Of a stretch of 32,151 bases of DNA, positions 1 through 7,954 are shown one piece after another (within the stretch, counting starts at the first letter, position 1; each line of letters begins with the position of its first letter). Source of the stretch: Verrucomicrobia bacterium Ga0077533 (lineage in GTDB: Bacteria; Verrucomicrobiota; Verrucomicrobiia; Opitutales; Opitutaceae); the NCBI GenBank assembly GCA_001464505.1, contig LNEH01000139.1, positions 1 through 32,151 of the forward strand. The letters are read 5' to 3'. The translations under genes were made by a program, and so were the position numbers. Below the pieces are notes generated by a model. The model did no database searches, had not been told where the DNA came from, and worked only from the letters and a program-made list of their open reading frames with translations.

Positions 1-376
1 GCTCAAGCCGTTTTGCCGCTGGCCAGTTCGCAAGTGTGCCAGCCTCGTTGTTTTCAGCCCGTCGGCCTTCAAAGAAACGTGCGACAGCATCCCTGACACT
101 AACCGGCGCCTCGGCTGATTCCGGTCCAATGTTTTGGAGAAGACATTCGCACATAAGCCTAGCGTCGCAGCAATTAACCAGCTTTTCGACTAAAGCGGCT
201 TCGGGGAGTGCTTGCTGATTTCCCGCCTGCGCGAAATTACCCTCTTTATCTCCGTATAGTCGCCACAGATTACTATCCTCCCACAATCCGGCATTCTTCA
301 ATAACGAGATCACTTCATCCTCAGAATCCGAAACTAGCAAATCCATGCACAATTTCTTTATTTGATCGTTCTTCAT
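1..376 (-). CDS. N-terminus of a large GHKL-type ATP-binding protein (cut by window edge)
   Basis: This is an open minus-strand frame starting at an ATG (374-376) and still open at base 1, so only about 125 N-terminal residues are visible. The segment GNQQALPEAALVEKLV followed by NCCDA fits the N-box of GHKL ATPases (E64, N68, D71-A72 in ExxxNxxDA). From memory, similar N-termini (YGD...GNQQ...ALVEKLVNS.DA) belong to large uncharacterised ATP-binding proteins often found in defence islands; no search was run. There is no good ribosome site near the ATG. An AAGGAG lies some 40 bases upstream, inside the broken vapC. The codon usage and base composition are less GC-rich than the core genes to the right, which fits acquired DNA. 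The specific function cannot be stated from this fragment. Confidence 0.7.
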   Translation of the reverse strand, partial: MKNDQIKKLCMDLLVSDSEDEVISLLKNAGLWEDSNLWRLYGDKEGNFAQAGNQQALPEAALVEKLVNCCDARLMCECLLQNIGPESAEAPVSVRDAVARFFEGRRAENNEAGTLANWPAAKRLE

Positions 377-394
377 TATTGCAGGGATCAAATA

Positions 395-758
395 TTAGCG
401 CAGCCAAAGTATCTTAAACTCCTTTTCAAGCACCTTAAATTCCGGATCTCCGGTAACAAGCATCCGCCAGGCTGAGCTTATACTTTGATTTGTATCCGGC
501 GGCCAAGTCCGCCAAACGGCGGTCCGCCGGGTGAAATTCTATTGGCATCACGGACAATTCAGCGGCGATTGCCGCCCAAGCTTCATCCCCTTCTCTGCGC
601 CGGATGATATATTGCGCCTCGGCATAGTTCACCTCGGTCATGTGCACGGGGGCATCACGTTCCGCCGCCTTCTCCAGTATCTTCCGCACCAGCTCCGAGC
701 CGGGCTCTTCCCGCAGGAATGCGACCAGCGCATATGAATCAAGGACCGTGGCGGGCAT
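395..758 (-). pseudogene. VapC-like PIN toxin, internally deleted and frameshifted
   Basis: The frame opens at an ATG (756-758) preceded by a strong GGAGGA six bases upstream, so the longer upstream start is not needed. It begins [15 protein letters not shown], a typical PIN-domain start with the first catalytic Asp, and continues to the conserved SLADA segment. The frame then ends early at 435 after CYRRSGI. In the next frame, directly after SLADA, the DNA encodes LVTGDPEFKVLEKEF then KILWLR and stops at 395, which is the normal C-terminal strand and last acidic residue of a VapC. The stretch usually linking these parts, roughly a dozen residues, is missing and the frame has changed. This points to a small deletion that inactivated the nuclease. 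The start overlaps the antitoxin gene by 20 bases. Confidence 0.8.
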
Positions 759-993
759 AGTTTTCCTCCTCCAAGGCTCTTTCCTCATTCTTGTGCTCCG
801 CCCATTCCTCCGTGAAAGATTTGCCGCCCGGCTTGCGCTTCAGAATGCCATGCAACAAAATGCCCCCATCCGTGACGACAACCACGGCGCGTGAGCCCTC
901 TTCAATATGGAATTCCTTTCGCATCCACAGCGGAATCACCACCTGTCCCTTGGTGGTAAACCATACGTTATCTGATTTTGTGCCCGCTTTCAT
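739..993 (-). CDS. AbrB/SpoVT-family antitoxin
   Basis: This 84-residue protein opens with a swapped-hairpin AbrB-like domain: [19 protein letters not shown], then a beta-strand region ([14 protein letters not shown]). The C-terminal half is charged ([18 protein letters not shown]), as expected for the toxin-wrapping tail of a VapB-type antitoxin. It overlaps the start of the vapC-like gene and would be co-transcribed with it. Because that toxin is broken, the protein may now be an orphan antitoxin or simply an autoregulator. AbrB-type antitoxins normally bind their own promoter, and a short palindrome lies upstream at 1018-1028. Confidence 0.8.
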   Translation of the reverse strand: MKAGTKSDNVWFTTKGQVVIPLWMRKEFHIEEGSRAVVVVTDGGILLHGILKRKPGGKSFTEEWAEHKNEERALEEENYARHGP

Positions 994-1010
994 GCAAGAT
1001 GGATTACTTG

Positions 1011-1028
1011 AGTATAGTTGTATTACAA
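1011..1028 (-). promoter_or_regulatory. Candidate promoter/operator of the vapB-like gene
   Basis: The AT-rich spacer upstream of the antitoxin holds TATACT on the minus strand (1016-1011) and an adjoining 11-base palindrome TTGTATTACAA (1018-1028). The first fits a -10 element. The second could be the site bound by the antitoxin for autoregulation. No convincing -35 box stands at the usual distance from TATACT. Confidence 0.35.
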
Positions 1029-1144
1029 GTCTTTTTCTTACTTATTTCGATAGTCTTACTTTCATAACTAGTCAGTCCTATTCCCCGAACACTCGTGCGG
1101 CTTTTGGTTGGCCAGACTGGCACCCCGGCCCTTTGCTCGGCCGC

Positions 1145-1717
1145 ATGTCGAAAGTCTATTTCTATTACTCGGCGATGAACGCCGGCAAATCGACCACGTT
1201 GCTCCAGTCGAGCTACAATTACCACGAGCGCGGCATGCGCACGCTGCTCTTCATCCCCTCGGTTGACACCCGCTCGGGCGGCCGCATCAAGTCGCGCATC
1301 GGCCTCGACGCCGAGGCCCTGCCGCTGCCGCCGGACGAAAACATCTTTGAACACGTGAAGGCCGCGCACGCCGCCCAGCCGGTCGCCTGCGTGTTGGTGG
1401 ACGAGGCGCAATTCCTCACCCGCCCGCAGGTCGAGCAGCTCACCGAGATCGCCGACCAGCTGCGCATACCCGTGCTGTGTTACGGGCTGCGCACCGATTT
1501 TCAGGCCCAACTCTTTCCCGGCAGCGCCGCCCTGCTGGCGCTGGCCGACAACCTCATCGAGTTGAAAACCATCTGCCACTGCGGCCGCAAGGCCATCATG
1601 AACCTCCGCGTCGGGCCCGACGGACGCGGCGTCAAGGAGGGCGCGCAGGTCGAGATCGGCGGCAACGACCGCTACGTCGCCATGTGCCGCCGCCACTTCA
1701 AGGAAGCACTGGCCTAG
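1145..1717 (+). CDS. tdk: Thymidine kinase (type II)
   Basis: This 190-residue enzyme phosphorylates thymidine with ATP in the pyrimidine salvage pathway in the cytoplasm. The P-loop SAMNAGKST lies at residues 9-17, and the Walker B/catalytic segment VDEAQF contains E88. The lasso-domain zinc site is formed by C144 and C146 in ICHCGRKA with C181 and H184 in CRRHF. The segment [17 protein letters not shown] is characteristic of the family and the length matches it. The open frame extends far upstream, but the ATG at 1145 places the P-loop at the usual distance from the N-terminus, so it is preferred. No clear ribosome site is visible. A composite hairpin follows the stop codon. Confidence 0.95.
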   Translation: MSKVYFYYSAMNAGKSTTLLQSSYNYHERGMRTLLFIPSVDTRSGGRIKSRIGLDAEALPLPPDENIFEHVKAAHAAQPVACVLVDEAQFLTRPQVEQLTEIADQLRIPVLCYGLRTDFQAQLFPGSAALLALADNLIELKTICHCGRKAIMNLRVGPDGRGVKEGAQVEIGGNDRYVAMCRRHFKEALA

Positions 1718-1745
1718 GGTGACATCGCGTCTGGCCGTTGCTTGA

Positions 1746-1815
1746 GGTGGAACCTGACCTCCGGGCAGGTTTTCCCGCGAACATGCGACAGCCCGCCCGG
1801 AGGTCGGGCTCCACC
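1746..1815. repeat. Composite hairpin repeat, GGTGGA/TCCACC clamp (copy 1)
   Basis: The outer arms GGTGGAAC and GCTCCACC enclose two inner stem-loops: AACCTG...CAGGTT at 1751-1771 and GCCCG...CGGGC at 1791-1809. The inner hairpins share the loop word ACCTCCGGG in opposite orientation. The architecture matches 12340-12410 and 13526-13599. It lies between tdk and the CoA-transferase gene. Confidence 0.75.
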
Positions 1816-1914
1816 CATTGGCAATCCATGGCAGCTTCCTGCCAAATAATGCGCAAAGTCCGGGCTTCGTTTCTCCGCCGGCCGCTGCCACATTGGCCGC
1901 CCAGTATCCACGCC

Positions 1915-3219
1915 ATGAACCCAATCCAGCCAGACTGGTCCGCCCGCGCCGTCTCCCCGGCCGATGCCGTCGCCGGCATCTGCAGCGGCGCCAATATCTT
2001 CATCCACGGGGCCGCCGCCACCCCCACCGCACTCGTCGAGGCCCTTGCCGCCCGCCGCGACCTTGAGCACGTGCGCATCTACCACCTGCATACGGCCGGA
2101 TCCGCGCCATTCGCCGCCCCGGGCCGTGAGCGCGAATTCCGCTCGGTCTCGCTCTTCACCGGTCCCCCGCTCCGGGCCGCCGTCGCCGAGGGCCGCGCGG
2201 ACTTTGTGCCGGTCTTCCTGTCCGACATTCCCAATCTTTTCCTCTCCGGCCGGGTGAAGCTCGACGCGGCCTTGCTTTGCCTCTCACGGCCCGACGCCCA
2301 CGCCAATTGCTCGCTCGGCACCTCCTGTGACGCCGCCAAGGCCGCCGCCGAGACCGCCGGCCTTGTGATCGCCGAGTTCAACGCCCGCATGCCCCGCACC
2401 CACGGCAACAACCTCGTGCCGTTCAGCCGCATCGACGCGTTCACCCTCACCGACCGGCCGCTGCATGAGCACGCCGTCGATGCCAGCGGAGAAATTGAAA
2501 GCCGGATCGGGGAGCTCGTCGCCGGGCTCGTCGAGGACGGCTCCACCCTGCAGATGGGGATCGGGGCCATCCCCGACGCCGCGCTCTCGCGCATGACGCA
2601 CAAGCACGACCTTGGCATCCATACCGAGATGTTCTCCGACCGGATCATCGACCTGGTCGCCGCCGGCGCCATCACCAACCGCCTCAAGAAGGTCGGCACC
2701 GGCCGCATCGTCACCAGCTTCATCAACGGCACCCGGCGGCTTTTTGACTTCGTCCACGACAACCCTCTCGTCAATTTCTACCCCTGCGACTGGACCAACG
2801 ACACCGCGGTCATCCGCAAGAACCCCAAGGTGGTCGCCATCAACTCCGCCCTCCAGATCGACCTGTCCGGCCAGGTCTGCGCCGACTCGATCGGCCACCG
2901 GATCTACTCCGGCATCGGCGGGCAGATGGACTTCATCCGCGGTGCCGCCCTCTCGCCGGGGGGCAAGCCCATCATCGCCCTTCCCTCGCGGGCCATGGGC
3001 GGTAAGGTCTCGCGCATCGTCTCCACGCTCGCCCCGGGGGCCGGGGTTGTCACCACCCGCGGCCATGTGCACTGGGTTGTCACCGAATACGGGGCGGTCA
3101 ACCTGCACGGCCAGACCCTGCGCGAGCGCGGCGAAGCCCTGATCAGCATCAGTCACCCGGAATTCCGGACCGGCCTGCGGAGCGAACTTGCCAATCTGCG
3201 CCATTTTCCGATGAGTTGA
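1915..3219 (+). CDS. Acetyl-CoA hydrolase/transferase family protein
   Basis: This 434-residue protein belongs to the family that moves CoA between carboxylic acids (acetyl-CoA hydrolase, 4-hydroxybutyrate or succinyl-CoA:acetate CoA-transferase). The N-terminal domain holds the SGANIFIHGAAATPTALVEAL segment. The segment LGIHTEMFSD carries the glutamate (E238) expected to form the glutamyl-CoA thioester. The C-terminal domain has the CoA-binding stretch SGIGGQMDFIRGAALSPGGK and TEYGAVNLHG near the end. The frame extends upstream through the 1746-1815 hairpin, so the ATG at 1915 is chosen; it gives the usual family length. The stop lies 14 bases before the next ATG, so the lactonase gene is probably co-transcribed. 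The exact acyl substrate cannot be read from the sequence. Confidence 0.88.
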   Translation: MNPIQPDWSARAVSPADAVAGICSGANIFIHGAAATPTALVEALAARRDLEHVRIYHLHTAGSAPFAAPGREREFRSVSLFTGPPLRAAVAEGRADFVPVFLSDIPNLFLSGRVKLDAALLCLSRPDAHANCSLGTSCDAAKAAAETAGLVIAEFNARMPRTHGNNLVPFSRIDAFTLTDRPLHEHAVDASGEIESRIGELVAGLVEDGSTLQMGIGAIPDAALSRMTHKHDLGIHTEMFSDRIIDLVAAGAITNRLKKVGTGRIVTSFINGTRRLFDFVHDNPLVNFYPCDWTNDTAVIRKNPKVVAINSALQIDLSGQVCADSIGHRIYSGIGGQMDFIRGAALSPGGKPIIALPSRAMGGKVSRIVSTLAPGAGVVTTRGHVHWVVTEYGAVNLHGQTLRERGEALISISHPEFRTGLRSELANLRHFPMS

Positions 3220-3233
3220 GGGCCAACCCCCTC

Positions 3234-4343
3234 ATGCTTTTGCCCGTCGCCTCGCTGCTCATCTTCATCGGCACCTACACGCCCAAGGACGGCACGAGCC
3301 AGGGCATCTACACCGTGCGGCTGGACCCGTCCACTGGCGCGTTGAGCGAACCGGTCGTCGCGGCCACGACACCGAATCCGACCTTCCTCGCCTGGCGCCC
3401 TGATCACCGCGTGCTCTACGCCCTCGGCGAAGGCCCCGGACCCGACGGCAAGACCGGCGGCGGCGTGGCCGCCTTCGCGTTCAATCCCCACTCGGGCAAG
3501 CTTGCGCTCCTGAATTCCCGCGGCACCGGCGGCGGTGGCAATACCAGCATGCTCGCCACCGACGCCACCGGCCGGATGCTGATCACCGTCAGTTATGGCG
3601 CCGGCTATGTGGCCTCCTTTCCGCTCGGCACCGACGGCCAAATCGGGCCGCGCGCCTCGCTTATCGCCCACACCGGCCCGCTCGGTCCGAACAAGATCCG
3701 TCAGGACAAGCCGCACCCGCACTCGGTCACGATCTCGCCCGACAACCGCTTTGCTTTCATCGCCGACCTCGGACTCGACCGCGTCCTCGCCTACCGGCTC
3801 GAGCCAATGACCGGCACGCTCACGCCGCACGACCCGGCGTTCATTACCACGCCGCCCGGCACCGGACCGCGCCACACCAAGTTCTCCCGCGACGGACGTT
3901 TCTTCTGCATCCTGAACGAAATCGACGGCTCGATCAGCGCCTGCGCCTACGACGCCGCCCGCGGCGCGGCCACGCCGATCCAGCACATCTCCACGTTGCC
4001 CGCCGGTTTCAAGGTCACCGACCCCGACCGCGCTGCCGAGATCCGCGTTCACCCCAACGGGAATTTCCTCTACGCCTCCAACCGCGGCCACGACAGCATA
4101 GCCGTCTTCGCCGTCAATGCCGACGGCACCCTGCGGCTCGTCGAGATCATGCCCAGCGGTGGCAAGCACCCGCGCAATTTCGAATTGTCGCCGGACGGCC
4201 GGTGGCTGGTCTGCGCCAACCAGAACAGCGACAACCTCGTCTCATTCCGGGTGGATCCGGCCACCGGCCGCCTGGCCGCCACCGGTCATACCGTCACCGT
4301 GCCCCAGGCCGTCTGCGTGCTGTTCGCACCCGCCGGGAACTGA
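3234..4343 (+). CDS. Lactonase, seven-bladed beta-propeller (6-phosphogluconolactonase-like)
   Basis: This 369-residue protein begins MLLPVASLLIFIGTYTPKD, then GIYTVRLDPSTGALS, the usual opening of the Pgl-like lactonase family. Repeated blade motifs follow: SPDNRFAFIADLGLDRV, HPNGNFLYASNRGHDSIAVF, and SPDGRWLVCANQNSDNLVSF, each with the GxLxxxG pattern of the blades. The family hydrolyses 6-phosphogluconolactone in the oxidative pentose phosphate pathway, but many members have other or unknown lactone substrates, so the name is given at family level. A TTG at 3216 would add six residues and overlap the upstream stop; ATG 3234 is preferred because the family usually starts just before the IGTYT strand. 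It converges on lnt, with a nested repeat between. Confidence 0.85.
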   Translation: MLLPVASLLIFIGTYTPKDGTSQGIYTVRLDPSTGALSEPVVAATTPNPTFLAWRPDHRVLYALGEGPGPDGKTGGGVAAFAFNPHSGKLALLNSRGTGGGGNTSMLATDATGRMLITVSYGAGYVASFPLGTDGQIGPRASLIAHTGPLGPNKIRQDKPHPHSVTISPDNRFAFIADLGLDRVLAYRLEPMTGTLTPHDPAFITTPPGTGPRHTKFSRDGRFFCILNEIDGSISACAYDAARGAATPIQHISTLPAGFKVTDPDRAAEIRVHPNGNFLYASNRGHDSIAVFAVNADGTLRLVEIMPSGGKHPRNFELSPDGRWLVCANQNSDNLVSFRVDPATGRLAATGHTVTVPQAVCVLFAPAGN

Positions 4344-4356
4344 CAGCCACTTTTTT

Positions 4357-4521
4357 GACCACGGATGGGCACGGATGAATCCGATTCAGTTTTCAACACA
4401 GAGGTCGCGGAGTCCGCAGAGAAATCCTATCGATTGAATCCCCTCCGTGAGCTCTGCGTCCTCTGCGTTAAGATGCCTTGATCCGTATCCGCGAGAATCC
4501 GTGAAGGTAATCCGTGGCTAA
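4357..4521. repeat. Nested inverted repeat (GGATG outer arms, GAGGTCGC inner arms)
   Basis: The outer arms GACCACGGATGGGCACGGAT (from 4357) and a complementary stretch ending ATCCGTGGCTAA (to 4521) enclose a second inverted repeat. Its left arm contains ACAGAGGTCGCGGAGTCCGC (about 4396-4421) and its right arm CTCTGCGTCCTCTGCGTTAA (about 4452-4471). The inner arms are tandem 9-base units of the form (A/G)GAGNNCGC. The inner part is shared with 29362-29442. It sits between two convergent genes and may act in transcription termination. Confidence 0.75.
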
Positions 4522-4524
4522 TAA

Positions 4525-6177
4525 TCAGAACACCGTTTCGCCGACGGGCTCGGGCCGGGGCGGTTTCAGCATCAACACGGTGTAGTAAACCCCGGCGGCG
4601 AGGCCCACGCAGACCAGCAGGAACCAGTCACCCTTCTGCGTGTAGTAGCTCTGCTTGCCCGCCCAGCGCATGTCGCGTGTCACCTCCAGGGTTTGCGCGC
4701 CACGGAAATAGATGCTACCGTTCTCGTCCTGCAGGGTCGCTCGGATGTTGCCAAACTCGTCGATCCAGCCGCTCCAACCGCCATTGCCGCAGCGGATGAC
4801 CGGCCGGCGGGTCTCGATCGCCCGCAGCACCGAGTGGGCCGCGTGCTGGTAGGCCGCGCCGCCTTCGCCAAACCACGCGTTGTTGGTCAGCACGACGAGC
4901 ACCTCGGCGCCGGCCAGCACGCTCTCCCGCGCCAGGGCGGGGAAAATGTCCTCAAAACAGATCAGCACCCCGACGGGCACGCGGCGCGAACCCACGGGCA
5001 CCAGCAACGGGGCTGCGTCGGTGCCGGGCTGGAAATCGCCGCCTATGGGCGCGAATTTCTCGATCCAGCCCAGCACGGGCCGCAGCGGGATGTATTCGCC
5101 AAAGGGCACGAGATGGCGCTTGGCGTAGCCGATCAGACTGAGGCCCTCGCCGGGAGTGGCGATGAATGCACCGTTATACCACTCCTCGTCGGGGTGACTC
5201 ATCGTCTGCGTATAAACGGTGCCGAACAGCAACGGCTTGCCCGTGCGCTTCGCGACGGATTCGAGCCAGGGCTGGACGTTGGGGTCGCGATAAAGCGCCC
5301 ACGGTGTCACGGCCTCGGGCCAGATGATGAGCTCGGGCGCACCCTTGCGGCTCGCATCGTAGGTCACCTGTTCGAGCGTGTGCAGCACATCGGTGGCACG
5401 GGCGGCGTCCCACTTTTCGTTCTGCGGAATATAGGGCTGAACCAGTGCCGCGCGCACCAGCGGGCGGCGCTGCTGGTTGAAAGAGTCCGCCAGGAACGGG
5501 AACGAGCCGCCCATCAGCACGAGCAGGGCGACGGAAAACTCCGGCGTGCGTTTCTTGAAGCCGGTCACGCCCTCGAAGAAAGCCCGGTGCACGTAGGCCG
5601 CCGCGCCGAGGTTGAAGCAGATGAGGATGAAAGAGGTCACCCCGGCGCCGCCGTAGGCCGCCACTTGCAGGACGAGCGGACGCTGCCACTGGCTGGCTGC
5701 CAGCGGCAGCCACGGGAACCCGCCGAACACCACGCTGCGAAACCACTCGAACACGACCCACAGCGCCGCCAGCCCGAGCAGGGCAAAGATGCGCACCAAG
5801 GCCCGGTGCCCGGCCAGACGGGGGACCGCCCACCAGACCGCGATGAACCACGAGCCCACGAGCAAACCGATGAACGGCCCGAGCAGGAACAACCCGACCC
5901 AGGTCACATGGTGCAGCCAGCCGAGCAACGCGGTCCACGCCACCATCTGTGCGCCGAGCACCGTCCAGGCATACATCCGGAACGACGGCTTGCGGTAGGC
6001 CCAGAGGATGCCCGGCAAAGCCAGCACATAGGCCGCCTCGCCGGTGTTGACCGGCGGAAAGGAGATATAGGTCAGAAAGACCGTGAAGCCAAACACCGCC
6101 AGCATCCACGCCAGGTGCGGGTGCCGCTGCCACAGCGTCGGCTTGGGGTCATAGGGATCGATTTCGGCGGCGGCCAT
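4525..6177 (-). CDS. lnt: Apolipoprotein N-acyltransferase
   Basis: This inner-membrane enzyme adds the third acyl chain to the N-terminal cysteine of lipoproteins. The 550-residue protein has an N-terminal half with at least six hydrophobic segments (about residues 24-225) and a C-terminal nitrilase domain. The catalytic triad is visible: E288 in IIWPEAVTPW, K353 in GYAKRHLVPFGEYIPLR, and C407 in VLICFEDIFP. The TNNAWFGEG segment is also typical. A final hydrophobic stretch (about 520-540) fits the C-terminal membrane anchor. The ATG at 6177 lies two bases after the stop of the HAD gene, so the two are almost certainly translationally coupled. A TTG two codons earlier is less likely. A substrate for the pathway, the lipoprotein at 26529, lies in the same window. 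Confidence 0.95.
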   Translation of the reverse strand: MAAAEIDPYDPKPTLWQRHPHLAWMLAVFGFTVFLTYISFPPVNTGEAAYVLALPGILWAYRKPSFRMYAWTVLGAQMVAWTALLGWLHHVTWVGLFLLGPFIGLLVGSWFIAVWWAVPRLAGHRALVRIFALLGLAALWVVFEWFRSVVFGGFPWLPLAASQWQRPLVLQVAAYGGAGVTSFILICFNLGAAAYVHRAFFEGVTGFKKRTPEFSVALLVLMGGSFPFLADSFNQQRRPLVRAALVQPYIPQNEKWDAARATDVLHTLEQVTYDASRKGAPELIIWPEAVTPWALYRDPNVQPWLESVAKRTGKPLLFGTVYTQTMSHPDEEWYNGAFIATPGEGLSLIGYAKRHLVPFGEYIPLRPVLGWIEKFAPIGGDFQPGTDAAPLLVPVGSRRVPVGVLICFEDIFPALARESVLAGAEVLVVLTNNAWFGEGGAAYQHAAHSVLRAIETRRPVIRCGNGGWSGWIDEFGNIRATLQDENGSIYFRGAQTLEVTRDMRWAGKQSYYTQKGDWFLLVCVGLAAGVYYTVLMLKPPRPEPVGETVF

Positions 6178-6179
6178 GG

Positions 6180-6872
6180 TCAAAGCGCCGGCAGCAGCGG
6201 CGGCAGAGCGGCCAGATTGTCGACGCGGCGGAAGCGCGCGTGGTTGCGCGGCGGCTCCTCGACGTGCTCGTGCTGCCAGGTGATGTGATAGGGGATGTGC
6301 ACCCCCGCCCCGCCGAGTTCCAGCACGGGCAAAATGTCGGACCTGAGCGAGTTGCCGACCATCACGAACTCGCCGACCGCCACGCCGTGGCGGCGCAACA
6401 CCCGTTCGTAGGTGGCGCCGTCCTTCTCGCTCAGGATCTCGATGGCGGAAAAATGCGGGGCCAGGCCGGAGGCGGCGATCTTGTGCTCCTGGTGATGCAG
6501 CTCGCCCTTGGTGATGAGCAACAGCCGGTAGTCACGCGCCAGCGCGGGCACGAGCTCGGCCACGCCGGGCAGCAGCTCAACCGGATGGGCCAGCATTTCC
6601 TGGCCCAAGGTGATGATCTCGCGGATTTCCTGCGCGCTGATGGCCCCCTTGGTCAGTTCGATGGCGGTCTCGACCGTGCTGAGCATGAAGCCCTTCACCC
6701 CATAGCCGTAATGCGGCAGGTTGCGCATCTCGGTGGCGAAGAGGACGCGATCCACGACGTCGGCCGGATGGTAGCGGGCCAGCAGGTCGCGGTAGCGCTG
6801 TTGGACACGGTCAAAGATGCTCTCGTTGTGCCAGAGCGTGTCGTCGGCATCAAAACCGATGATCTTGATCAT
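6180..6872 (-). CDS. HAD-family hydrolase (phosphatase-like)
   Basis: This 230-residue protein starts MIKIIGFDADDTLWHNES. D8 and D10 form the DxD motif (D8 the nucleophile). Motif II is LLLITKGE, the motif III lysine is probably that of SEKDGATYERVL, and motif IV is MVGNSLRSDILPVLE. This is a subfamily I HAD with a helical cap (about residues 18-90). Such enzymes dephosphorylate small metabolites, and the substrate is not predictable here. The ATG at 6872 is chosen over a TTG at 6884 because it lies two residues before the first hydrophobic strand. It is sandwiched between the restriction endonuclease gene (18 bases upstream) and lnt (2 bases downstream). Confidence 0.85.
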   Translation of the reverse strand: MIKIIGFDADDTLWHNESIFDRVQQRYRDLLARYHPADVVDRVLFATEMRNLPHYGYGVKGFMLSTVETAIELTKGAISAQEIREIITLGQEMLAHPVELLPGVAELVPALARDYRLLLITKGELHHQEHKIAASGLAPHFSAIEILSEKDGATYERVLRRHGVAVGEFVMVGNSLRSDILPVLELGGAGVHIPYHITWQHEHVEEPPRNHARFRRVDNLAALPPLLPAL

Positions 6873-6890
6873 GGCAGGAAACAAACCGAG

Positions 6891-7943
6891 TCAGCCCGCA
6901 CCATTCGGACGACGCTGAATACGATATTCGTGCTTTCTGCCCTGAATAGACACAGCCTCTCCTGTCCAAGTCAGTTGAATCGGCTCAGGCAAGGCGTCGT
7001 CGTGTGAAGCCATCTCTGTCAATGGTGGCCGTATATATCGCTCAAGAAACGCCGCCATTGTTGCTCCGGCCTTATCATCCATGTGAGCCCAGGCTTCTGC
7101 CCCGATAAAATGTCGTCCACCGTTCTCCTTGAAAGCTGCGACCAGCTCATCCAGCCGAGGTGAAGGCGTTGGATCCAATACGATCAGGACCGGTTTAAGG
7201 CCGGCAGCGTGACACTCGACCGGAAACGACAGTTCCTCGGCAAAACGCCCTTGCCCGCTTGCAGCAATGGTGACCCGAAGCTTAAACTCATAGGCCAAAC
7301 TGTTGGCTCCATCATAACAATCAATCTGCCGTCCCTCTCCGGTAGGCTTGCCGCGTGCATTCAACCTTTTGACGGGGGAATTTCCCGCGCCGACCGCCTC
7401 TCCGCCCAAGCAGCTCGCCAGAACTGGTTCGAACAGATATCCCGTTTCCTGAGCCGAGCGGTTGTCCAAGTCGTAAATCCACTTTCTCCAGACCAGCCAA
7501 GAGGCCAGTAGTCCGTCCGGCAGTCCGCCAAACTCCAAGAGACTGCGAGGTCCAATTTGATTCATCGTCGGACGTGGCTGGGCAGACAGAATCCTTTGAT
7601 ATTTCAGGCGCCGCTTGTGCAGCATCGCAAGATTCTGGAAATAAAGTTGAAAGTCGCGCTCGTGGCTTACGCAGGCATTCAAGATTTCGAGCAAACCAGA
7701 TATATCAGGACAGTTCGGCTGTGGTGTCTGAAACCATGCCAGCGGGACACGATAGTAATTCCCGTCAGGCACCGGATTCTTCAACGGATTCAGCCCGGAT
7801 ATTTTCTTGGATATATTCAGGTCAGAACAGCACTGCGTCAGCAGGCAGCATATTTCGCTCCCAGAGAGTTCCACCCGGTCATCACCGTTGCCAAGCATGC
7901 GCGCGGCACTGAACAGTCTTTTGATTTCAGTAGAAACAGGCAT
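6891..7943 (-). CDS. Type II restriction endonuclease (PD-(D/E)xK type), partner of the C5 methyltransferase
   Basis: This 350-residue protein lies 11 bases downstream of a C5 cytosine methyltransferase on the same strand. The segment GRQIDCYDGANSLAYEFKLR supplies D208 and E219-x-K221, fitting a PD-(D/E)xK nuclease core. The upstream helix ETGYLFEPVLASCLGGE could supply a further acidic residue. Similar endonuclease proteins paired with C5 methyltransferases are familiar, but the target sequence cannot be read from the protein. The start ATG (7941-7943) is unambiguous. GC content is visibly lower than in secA and lnt, as is common for acquired restriction-modification genes. No control (C) protein or vsr gene is visible beside it. 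Confidence 0.8.
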   Translation of the reverse strand: MPVSTEIKRLFSAARMLGNGDDRVELSGSEICCLLTQCCSDLNISKKISGLNPLKNPVPDGNYYRVPLAWFQTPQPNCPDISGLLEILNACVSHERDFQLYFQNLAMLHKRRLKYQRILSAQPRPTMNQIGPRSLLEFGGLPDGLLASWLVWRKWIYDLDNRSAQETGYLFEPVLASCLGGEAVGAGNSPVKRLNARGKPTGEGRQIDCYDGANSLAYEFKLRVTIAASGQGRFAEELSFPVECHAAGLKPVLIVLDPTPSPRLDELVAAFKENGGRHFIGAEAWAHMDDKAGATMAAFLERYIRPPLTEMASHDDALPEPIQLTWTGEAVSIQGRKHEYRIQRRPNGAG

Positions 7944-7954
7944 ACGTCGATTGG

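Noticed and set aside
36-417. Two short plus-strand open frames at the left edge
   Set aside because: They lie antisense to the GHKL-type N-terminus, which has clear family-like sequence on the minus strand.
791-1144. N-terminal extension of the thymidine kinase frame
   Set aside because: The extension covers the antitoxin gene on the other strand and an AT-rich spacer. The enzyme starts normally at 1145.
4693-6288. Open frame antisense to lnt
   Set aside because: It is a shadow of lnt. The minus-strand frame carries all catalytic motifs of the acyltransferase.
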